This document shows positions 56,406 through 64,000 of a stretch of DNA of 64,000 nt, one piece after another. The translations under genes were made by a program, and so were the position numbers. Source of the DNA: Magicicada septendecula (taxonomy: Eukaryota; Arthropoda; Insecta; Hemiptera; Cicadidae); the NCBI GenBank assembly GCA_034769895.1, contig CM068373.1, positions 25,134,120 through 25,198,119 of the forward strand, written 5' to 3'. Every line of letters starts with the position of its first letter. Positions within the stretch are counted from its first letter, which is position 1. Below the pieces are notes generated by a model. It was not told the DNA's origin. It worked only from the letters and a program-made list of their open reading frames with translations, and made no database searches.

Positions 56406-56408
<3 letters not shown>
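56209..56408 (+). repeat. Inverted partial copy of the PLE terminal repeat
   Basis: 200 bp that are the reverse complement of 55820-56020, joined at GAGCTC. Produces a foldback at the 5' end of the element, a feature described for Penelope insertions. Confidence 0.93.

Positions 56409-56440
<32 letters not shown>
56407..56440. repeat. (TA)n microsatellite at the 5' junction of the PLE
   Basis: About 17 TA units directly after the inverted piece. With 52760-52795 it suggests insertion into one TA tract. Confidence 0.95.
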
Positions 56441-56442
<2 letters not shown>

Positions 56443-56444
56443 TT

Positions 56445-57050
56445 ACAACATTAAAATTTGAATTTACACAACAGAATATAGGCCTAATTTAAATATTTTT
56501 ATAGAGCGTAATCACGTTTTTGACATATTAAGACATTAGAATTAAGGTGTTTGTCTGCTGCTGGGTAAATGGGTTGCAGAGACGTTAACTAGTCTCTCAC
56601 TGCAGCCCTTTCCAACTTACTATGTGCAAAATTCAGGTGTATTTTTTTAGTAGATAACTTTTCTTCTTTTCTTTTTAAATTTTACTAAATTACAGACTCG
56701 ACTAATAGAAGATAAAGGGCACGTTAACTGTTACTCAAAAGTCACATGACAAAAAGAAGAAGACTAGTTTCAATATCTACATTATGTTTTCTAATTTTAA
56801 TTGTATAGGTCTACGCCTAACGTTTACAATATATTGTACTTGTTTTGTTATCTCGGTTTTGCGGAACTAATATTCCGGGACTACTTTAACAGAATAAAAA
56901 TTGTTTATAAACATAAATTAAAAATAATAATGGTTGAAATAAAAAAGTGTATTTAAAACTTTAGTGATGAATAGTTTAGCTACGGAATGGAATATTAATA
57001 CAATGTTGAAATAAAGGCAGTTAAAATACTGTTGAAACATTATAAAATTC
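56445..57050. other. Unassigned AT-rich DNA
   Basis: No feature supported. Confidence 0.5.
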
Positions 57051-57051
57051 T

Positions 57052-57335
57052 TCTTCTTCTTCTTCACATCAAGTATTAGGTTATATAAACTTATTCCGGC
57101 ACCCATCTCATCCTCGGACGACCCACGTTTCTTCTACCAATGGCTTTATAGTTCAGTGCCGTTCTAATCCTTACTCTGAGGCTGTTTTGGGTACTACAAG
57201 CATTAGTACATGTACATGAGTTAGTAGTAGTAGTATTTTATTAGTATTACTATTGTATTGTATTATGTTAGTATTGTATTAGTAGTAGTTGTACATGAAC
57301 AGGTAAATGGCTTGTTCTCCCCCCCCCCCTACCAA
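57052..57335 (-). pseudogene. LINE family B 3' end plus an adjoining repeat fragment
   Basis: 57052-57165 read in reverse gives the family-B end (CCGAGGATGAGATGGGTGCC, then TATATAACCTAATACTTGAT). 57165-57335 holds pieces similar to 13735-13820 (TACTACAAGCATTAGTACAT and ACAGGTAAATGGCTTGTTCT) interrupted by a GTA-type simple repeat and a C run. Confidence 0.65.
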
Positions 57336-57339
57336 GAGG

Positions 57340-57545
57340 ACCAGAGACTCTTCTGTCAGGGCTACCATATCTTAGCCAAAAGCCCTTACTATACTCTTCG
57401 TGAGATAGCATTTGGTGGTTTGTATCAGTTATTCTGATACTGAATGTTCCTTAATATTTCGAGTGCTCACCAATCGGCATCAGTGACTACTCTAATATAA
57501 TAAGCCACCCAAAATTAAGAAATTAGAATGAAAACATAAAATAAT
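57340..57545. other. Unassigned DNA
   Basis: No feature supported. Confidence 0.5.
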
Positions 57546-57549
57546 AAAG

Positions 57550-57800
57550 ACACCTTAGGGATTGGGAGAACAGCTATCTCAGCTATCCAAATTAATACAG
57601 GCGTACACCAGGGTGATGGTTATCTCAAATTCTTTTTAACTGTGTCCTGAAGAAAGTAATGAGAATTTGGAATGAAAAATTAAAGGAATACAAAATATCA
57701 CCAATTATGTTGGGAAGAAGGAACAAACGTATTGAAATAAACTGTTTGGCATTCGCAGATGACAAACATTATTGATCAACAATAACAGTATATTAAACGA
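57550..57800 (+). pseudogene. LINE RT palm fragment, family E
   Basis: Plus strand reads IQINTGVHQGD (RT motif B region, usually GVRQGDxLSP), then a KVMRIWNEKL-like stretch in another frame, then LGRRNKRIEINCLAFADD (motif C, FADD). Frameshifted. The C-terminal continuation resumes at 58150 after a PLE end. Confidence 0.8.
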
Positions 57801-57829
57801 ACAATTAAGGTTTCAATCTCACTCACTAT

Positions 57830-58139
57830 ATGATACAGCCCTAAATATAATCGCTCATGACGGTAATGACTGGTGATAAGGATTGACTTAGTTTAATTAG
57901 TGGCTCGGCAACTACACGCGCGGTCGGACCGGTCCAACGTAGCCGAAGTTACATCATGTTATGTGTGTGTCGTTATTGTGATTTAGTAAATATGTGCAAA
58001 TGTGTTTTTATGTGTTTTATGTGAATTTTAACATTTGACGAGGATTACTGATAATGTGACACATGTCACGAAACGCGTCTATATAAAAAACGCTAGAACG
58101 AAGTTACTGACGGATACAAGGTAATTAAATTATTATGAA
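57830..58139 (+). mobile_element. PLE 3' end inserted in the family E LINE
   Basis: Carries a hammerhead-like core at 58044-58077 and ends CGGATACAAGGTAATT, like the GGTAA ends of other PLEs here. It lies between the two halves of a LINE, so it is a nested insertion. The left boundary is approximate and no endonuclease sequence is readable. Confidence 0.6.
58044..58077 (+). ncRNA. Degenerate hammerhead (G8 to A)
   Basis: CTGATAA (58048-58054), perfect stem II GTGAC/GTCAC with an ACAT loop, GAAAC, GC, GTC. The only core defect is A at position 8, giving a C3-A8 mismatch at a catalytic residue. Probably inactive. Confidence 0.6.
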
Positions 58140-58149
58140 AAAGTGACTT

Positions 58150-58565
58150 GGATACTATATAAAAACAAAATAAAAATTATGGAAAATATAACAGAAACAA
58201 TGTGAAAAAGAAGACTATTATTTTTTGGACATTTATATAGAAAGGACGACAATAGGTTGACAAAGCAAATCTTCAGATATCTGTAGGTGAAGAAGTTAAC
58301 ATCAAGTTGGATTAAAGAATTCGAAAAGGATTTAGAGAAAATAATATACACGCAGAAGAAGCAATTGACAGAGACGTTTTTCGGGCAAAAGTGTTGAAAA
58401 TTGAGGGAGTCCAGGGTAGGAGAGATAAAAACGCACGTTCAAAGTGGACTGAAGACAGGAAGAAGAGACACAGTGAGGAGATGAAAGAATATTAGAAAAT
58501 AAAGGACCAAAGAGTAAAGAATTGAAATTGGCATGTGGTCTTCAGAGGGCCGATAGGAAAAAAAA
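58150..58565 (+). pseudogene. LINE C-terminal fragment, family E
   Basis: Reads RLLFFGHLYRKDDNRLTKQI, SSWIKEFEKDLEKNNIHAEE, and SKWTEDRKKRHSEEMKEYW, the basic tail of a LINE RT protein. One stop after FRYL and a few frame changes. Its relative at 61092-61320 is on the other strand. Confidence 0.8.
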
Positions 58566-58569
58566 AACA

Positions 58570-59495
58570 CTTTAGCCCTCGAGTACTCTACTAGCGCCGG
58601 GGTCAGAAAAAACAAGGCTCAGTCAAGACAGATTCGATAGGAAAGTTTAAAAGAAGGGATCTCACATTAGGCAAGTTGAAGAAAAGTGAGAACCCAGCTT
58701 AGGCACATCGGAATTGCTAAATCCGTATCCACAAAATGTGGACTCCTGGTGTGGCACTGTAAAAATTATATACAGACAATGTTTTCTTGTATGAATAACA
58801 AATATTTATTATTAATAACTATTACAATTTAAAAATTTACATTAGGAGGGTCCGACAGTGTCTCTGGGCAGCTTATGTTACTGAACAGCTTTTCAAAATC
58901 CATCAGTAGTATCACGATAGTGATGTAGTTTAATGTTATGTGACAAAGCTACATAAATAAATTACGTTTATTTCACTCAACGTGCTGAGTAGTGATTGCA
59001 TGTTTTGCATATCGTCTCAGTCCAACGATACATTTAGCATATTTTGTATTCCTATAATTCTGTTACTCTGATTAACAAGTTTTCTTTCTCTCCGTTAGAA
59101 CTTTACCAATTATCATGTAAATCACCCAGATCAGTACTCTTCACAATAGCGGCAGTAATTTAAATATTTAGTATATAAAATAAGCTTACAAAAATATAAT
59201 CGTACTTTTTGATAACTAATAGGTGTTAATTATTTTTTGTATACTTAACTAACATTTTTGCCTTTAGTCAGCTCAAAAGACTAGTAATATTGCGTATGGA
59301 GTGGGTGCAAAGAACTGACAGTCAGTAAACAAAGGTGACAGAGATTGATTATAAAATGCATAGGATGAACGTAAATGGTCGCAGTATGTCAGACCAAAAA
59401 CTACAGCCTTGTATACCCTTGTACATCTATAAAATATTTTCTTTATCAATACAGGCAGCAAAAATATATACCCACCTTGCTTGTGTATAAAAAAA
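58570..59495. other. Unassigned DNA, first part probably LINE 3' UTR
   Basis: 58570-58770 follows the LINE stop and could be its 3' UTR. The rest has no supported feature. Confidence 0.4.
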
Positions 59496-59499
59496 CCTG

Positions 59500-60329
59500 G
59501 TTTTATTTACATAAATAAAACTCAAAATCTGAGGATTTATGGGTACTGAATACAAAGCCACACCGTTACACGAACTGCCACAAACGTTTGCACAGGTAAC
59601 CTTTGACACAAGGCGAAAAATACTGTTTAACTTGGAATATGATATTTTGCCCCATTGGCACGTTTTAGGCAATATTATTTACGCCTTTTCGATGACGCGT
59701 ATAAGGATGTCATCAACAGCACCATGGAGAACAGAATTAATTATCATAGTAAGAAGTAAATAAACGAAAGCTACTTAGCGGCATCGGAACTGTACATTTA
59801 TCCATTCCTGCAGTACATTTTCAATGTTTTATATAACATGCGAATGTATCGATATATTACGATGTGGAAAAGAAAAAGTTTACTAATTGTAAATTCTCCT
59901 ATACTTAATGCAAAGCGAAAATACGTGTTGTTTATATTTGTGAAGTTAGGTGACAATGGTTTTTGTTCCTAGTTTACTGCTGAAATGAATAAAAGCCATG
60001 GATGAGGAAAACATAATATTTAATATGTTATACAGTGTTCTAACACAGTAACACTTAAAATAAAGAATTTAGCGTCTTTGATTTCACAGGTACTTTATAA
60101 ATATCTCTAAAGGGTTTATAAATGGGTACTTTTAAATCTCTGTTGCACTACCATATTTAGTACAAGTTAAATATAAGTGTTGAAAACAGCTTTGTAGAAA
60201 ATTTGACTAATGAGTACAAATTTGTTATACGAACCGACAGAACGCCATGTAGACATAGACAATAAAAATTATATTAAAATACATACTAAAAGCCTAATAT
60301 TGGCGTGCAAAGCCGCGGGTAACAGCTAG
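59500..60329 (+). mobile_element. Helitron-like interspersed repeat, copy 3
   Basis: Best-bounded copy: the 3' end is AAGCCGCGGGTAACAGCTAG, with a GC-rich hairpin-like stretch and terminal CTAG followed by T, as in Helitrons. No Rep/helicase sequence, so non-autonomous. The 5' end is not exact; ACTCAAAATCTGAGGATTTA near 59518 is shared with 52741-52755. Confidence 0.6.
59539..59763 (+). CDS. Small ORF conserved between Helitron-like repeat copies
   Basis: 74 codons starting MGTEYKATPLHELPQTFAQV, then DTRRKILFNLEYDILP and YAFSMTRIRMSSTAPWR, ending near VRSK. Closely related frames occur at 52556-52738 (minus, 60 codons, open) and, broken, at 42140-42340 and 37345-37545. I do not recognise the protein. 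Divergence between copies looks spread over all codon positions, so conservation may simply reflect common descent of the repeat. A signal peptide or membrane segment is not evident. Confidence 0.35.
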   Translation: MGTEYKATPLHELPQTFAQVTFDTRRKILFNLEYDILPHWHVLGNIIYAFSMTRIRMSSTAPWRTELIIIVRSK

Positions 60330-60334
60330 TAAAC

Positions 60335-60878
60335 AAATATTCTTTGTATTTTTATACCAAATGAATCTAGATTTTATTTTTTGTATAATTAAAAAGCTTG
60401 GCCATAATTTGGAAAGGTTATTAAACATAAGAGTCATCGACAGTACTAAAACAGATTAGCGTTTCCATAAGCGATATATTATATTTCTATGCTTTAGACA
60501 TACTTATGCAGCATATATTAAAGTAACAGTCAATAAGTTAAATAAATTTCTTAGTGCATATTGGCAAAGGATTACACTTTCTATGCTCCAGTTTACGGAG
60601 GAATCAAGCTGCCGTCGACATATATCTATGATTAGTTTACAACTAAGCATATACTAGGGACTCATATTAGCAAACAGACTTATCACTGTTGCACACCACT
60701 ATAGAAAATTTATTCCGATTAGCGCTTTCGGAAGCTTCTCAGCGCATCGTCAGTTCGGAAGTAACAACAACAGAATAAACCAACTCTTCACACCCCCATC
60801 CTCCCCACTGTCAACAAACACCACCGCCCGTGCCCTGTCACCCCCGTCTGTACACATACATATTTTTCTAGCACATTC

Positions 60879-60880
<2 letters not shown>
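60335..60880. other. Unassigned DNA with a weak hammerhead-like motif
   Basis: Around 60718-60755 the minus strand has CTGACGA and CTGAGAA boxes followed by GAAAGCGCTAA, but stems cannot be closed convincingly. No gene supported. Confidence 0.35.

Positions 60881-60954
<74 letters not shown>
60881..60954. repeat. (GT)n microsatellite
   Basis: Uninterrupted TG tract of 37 units. Confidence 0.97.
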
Positions 60955-60955
<1 letters not shown>

Positions 60956-61091
60956 ATTCTTTTCAAAACCTAACGTTGTAAGGCCTCTCTCATTCACACT
61001 TTGGGCGCGGTCACTCACCCTTATTTCAAAATTATACAATTCTTAATGTTTTCTATCCAACTTCTTAATTACATACGAATTAAATTGCATT

Positions 61092-61320
61092 ATGGATGTT
61101 TTTTCTTTAATATTTTCACTGTGTCTCTTCTTCCTGTCTTCAGTCCACTTTGAACCTGCGTTTTTCTCTCGTCTACACTGGAGTCCTTCCATTCTTAACA
61201 CTTTTGCCCGAAAAATGTCTCTTTCAATTGCTTCTCCTGCGTGTAGTGTATTTTTCTTTATTTTAGCACAAATCTTTTGAAATATTTCGGGTATTCGTCT
61301 ACTCCCCTTTCCTTTGAAGT
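61092..61320 (-). pseudogene. LINE C-terminal fragment, family E, copy 2
   Basis: The minus strand gives GSRRIPEIFQKICAKIKKNT, LHAGEAIERDIFRAKVLRME and SKWTEDRKKRHSE, clearly homologous to 58190-58500. The plus-strand frame over it is a shadow. Confidence 0.8.
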
Positions 61321-61527
61321 TAACAAATTAATAAAAAACCTGACAGTCAAAATATTTTAATTTTATAACCTTTCTTTTTATAGGTTACATATAAAACGAA
61401 AACGACTTTTTTCAAAACTTGATACATTCAGGAAAGCCATTTGTTTTTCTTTCTTATACAGATAGTTAATAGATAATTACATGCTTAGGTCATAAGTACA
61501 GTTACAATAAATTTATCTTAGTAATAT

Positions 61528-62281
61528 TGTTACGTAATGCGGAAAAGGTGTTACGTAATACGGAATGTTCTACAAGTTCTTGTCGAATGTTCCAATGGAA
61601 TCCAGCTGTAATGTGTGTGTGCGTACATAATGCTGCTACCTTGCGGTGAAAGACAATTACGCGTCAACCATCGGGTCTATACCTGACCATACCTACCCCA
61701 GTCAATAAAGACACCAAAACATCAATCTTCGGAAATAATTAGGGTAAAGCTAATTTTTACCCCATTGATAGATCACTACCAGAGGAGCATTTTTACAAAA
61801 GTCCCCAAAAATCCCCCCTGGAGCCCCCCCCCCCAGCCCTCCTCAAAGGTTCAAAATGCCAATAACCGGTCCGCGCATGCTGTTTAAAAGCCGCAATAAA
61901 TTACGTTCTAGTTTTTTCCTAGTAGACGCCTATTAGCGAATATTCTGGAACCTCGGCGGGGTATAAATATAAGTACTCAGCGGCGTTCAGTCAGTTATGG
62001 TCGGGCGAGTACAAAGTCCGTTTGAGTGGCGATTTACAGAGTGCGGTTCGATGTACTGTGGCGAAGTGTTATGTGCTTTATAATCGTCCGGCACAATTGT
62101 GCCTTATATTAGATGACATTTTATTGAGTGTGAAGAATTTTTATTTGATTTGTTGTGAGACTATCTTGTTGATTATAAACTGTTTTATTGTGATAATTAA
62201 AACTGGTGATGAGTTACTTAATTGGTGTCTTGTATTTTTTTTTCCACTGTACCATACGAGGATCAGTAGATCGTCATAACA
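61528..62281 (+). mobile_element. Gypsy-type LTR, enlarged by an internal segment
   Basis: Starts about TGTTACGTAATGCGG after ATAT, has the ATCCAGCTGTAATG module, GGGGTATAAATA promoter block near 61959 and the AAAACTGGTGATGAG 3' part, and ends CATAACA at 62281. At ~754 bp it is ~240 bp longer than its relatives because of extra sequence around 61670-61920 (which includes a C run). The start could alternatively be the second TGTTACGTAATACGG at 61549. Confidence 0.7.
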
Positions 62282-62284
62282 ACA

Positions 62285-64000
62285 GTCAATTTAGAATTAC
62301 ATTTACCTACGGAAATATTAGAAAGAAAACCTGTGCAATTTATACGGATGCACTGCTTCTCACTTGTGCTCTAACGATCGTAATTTTTTTTTTCAAAAAT
62401 AGTACAATAACATTTAGTTTTACGTGCTCGTATACTACGTTTACATGTTTAAATTTTGTTGTGTTACACAGAATACAGATCTTAGAAGTGTACAAACATT
62501 AAATGGTTTAACAACTTTGTAAACCTTGTTAATTAGATTCTTAGGTGTAATACTTCGTACCCATTGCATGGCAACTTAAAGCTGCAGAAATGTGTACCTT
62601 AAAGCACTGTTTCTGTTTTCAATGCTTTTGCTAAATCCGTGCTGGCAACTACCGTTGTAATGGGCAGTTAAATACACGCAGTCTACTGATAAACTCGACC
62701 CTAGAAAACAGTGGAGTAGTTTTATCACGCATTGCAACAGCAGTATATTTACATTCTTCTTTTAATAAGGTTTTATAATTACGTAAATAAATTTAAGAGT
62801 TCAAAGAAATACAGCCCCGACATTTATTAAGTTTATAATTTTCACCGTACAATAAAACAGGGGTATAAAAATATCCAGTGTTGTGTTATATTGTTTACGT
62901 AGATTAACTTTGCACGTATCTGCATAACCCAAGTGTGTTGTACATAACATCTTTATAATCTCGACGATGCTGTAAACTTTATTTTCACAAAAACTTAAAA
63001 ACGTAATTTACATGGACCCATCACTTTTTATAATGATCACAATTGTAGCACACCGAAGTTTTTACCTTGTTCTACAAAATAAGATAATATATGAAAGGAA
63101 GGGAAGAAGTCATCTAGAAGGGATAATATCAACTTAAACAAAAATTAACAAAAAAGTATTTACAATTAGAAATAAAAGAACTTAACAGAACTAGAAAAGT
63201 CGATTCAAAGGAATTATATGTAGTCAATTTATAGCCATAAAGTGTTAAAAAATAAATAATAAGAGTATCATATCAGTATAATAATTAGTAGACCCAGTAA
63301 GATATGGAGTAGTGAGGAGTAACAGCCCAGGAATAATAAATGAACATGACAATTAGCAAGATATGTAATAATAATGAATAATAGTTTGGAACAAATAAAA
63401 TAAAAATTTTCAAAATAGGAAACAGTAAGGAGTAATAGCCCAGGACTAATGAATTAAAGGGAAATAATAATCCAGATACCCAAAAAATCTATTATAAAGA
63501 CAAAAACCTCTAGAGCAGGAAATAAATAATTCAAAAGAAATTAAATTATATCAGCTATACCAATTTAAATGAAAAGACAAGCCCAAATAAGAGAATCCAA
63601 TACATATAATTAAAAATGATGTAAAAACTAAATATAATTAAAATAAATGTGATTAAGGGGAACACCCCAAACCAGTTTAAAAAAGGACAAACAAAAGACA
63701 GTTATTAATATAAAGTCTTAATATATTTATTTATATAATTATTTTATGTTATTGTTGTTTAAATACCATACAAAATATGTTGATACTAGTAAATGCTAGA
63801 TGTTAGAAAGTAAGAATTTATTGTATTTTAATCATGTTAATTAATGTTATATTTTGTAAAGTAAGGAAAGGCAAAATAATAGTTCAAACAACCCAGAAAT
63901 AGTGGATCAAAAAATATAAAATTAATAAGAAGAATTAATAATAGCTTTGCTAGGAAAATTGGAAATTGATGACCAAGAAAAATTCAAATTTGACCATATA
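62285..64000. other. Unassigned AT-rich DNA with an imperfect direct repeat
   Basis: GGAGTAAYAGCCCAGGAMTA occurs near 63317 and 63429. From about 63080 the plus strand is A-rich and T-poor. No ORF of note and no gene supported. Confidence 0.45.

Larger units (their letters stand above)
52792..56408 (-). mobile_element. Penelope-like element with near-identical terminal repeats
   Basis: Minus strand from 5': inverted 200-bp partial repeat (56408-56209), direct repeat (56210-55789), ORF1 (55749-55396), ORF2 with RT and GIY-YIG (55396-53204), direct repeat (53213-52792). The two 422-bp direct repeats differ at one base that I can see (T/C near 53059 and 56056). (TA)n lies on both outer sides. 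This is the classic Penelope arrangement and by repeat identity the youngest large element in the window. ORF2 is intact, so it may encode active protein. Confidence 0.93.

Noticed and set aside
60718-60755. Hammerhead at 60.7 kb
   Set aside because: Boxes CTGACGA or CTGAGAA and GAAA are present but neither stem I nor a credible stem II can be closed.

Overview
The window looks like TE-dominated, AT-rich nuclear DNA of an arthropod, most likely an insect with a large genome. The reasons are the abundance of Penelope-like elements (PLEs), Jockey/RTE-type LINE tails, a mariner-like transposase, short hAT and PIF/Harbinger-like elements, Helitron-like repeats, Gypsy LTRs and long microsatellites. 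The species cannot be named from the sequence. No convincing host gene, tRNA, rRNA or CRISPR array was found. Nearly all recognisable coding capacity belongs to retroelements and most of it is broken.

Layout. 0-2.5 kb: LTR fragments, a foldback repeat and a Jockey-like LINE tail. 4.2-7.4 kb: a LINE tail, then a 3'-truncated Gypsy element (LTR, primer-binding site, gag, protease) running into a GA microsatellite. 7.8-15.9 kb: LINE tails separated by long unassigned AT-rich DNA. 17.2-27.4 kb: foldbacks, LINE remnants, a solo LTR, a Harbinger-like element with a Helitron fragment inside, and a hAT MITE inside a GTA microsatellite. 27.6-33.0 kb: a partially tandem PLE on the minus strand, interrupted by a second, palindromic PLE. 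34.1-40.1 kb: a second hAT MITE, a basic ORF, LTRs, and a mariner-like element split by a solo LTR. 42.1-48.8 kb: Helitron-like repeat, foldback, and three PLE 3' ends or bodies. 52.0-56.4 kb: the best preserved element, a PLE with RT and GIY-YIG endonuclease, 422-bp direct terminal repeats differing at one base, an inverted 5' partial copy, and (TA)n on both sides. 57-62.3 kb: LINE, PLE and Helitron-like pieces and one more LTR.

The most interesting layer is RNA rather than protein. Many PLE ends and several small foldback repeats carry hammerhead-ribozyme (HHR) cores: a CTGANGA box, a stem II hairpin, GAAAC, a very short stem III and a cleavage triplet GTC or GTA. In several copies stem I can also be paired. 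A second set has changes at positions 3 and 8 of the core that keep a Watson-Crick pair (A3-U8 in the youngest PLE, U3-A8 in two foldbacks). One 179-bp foldback carrying an HHR fold is flanked by a perfect 12-bp target duplication. PLEs supply RT and endonuclease, and the short HHR foldbacks look like possible non-autonomous partners. All ribozyme and covariation statements are by-eye structural inferences.
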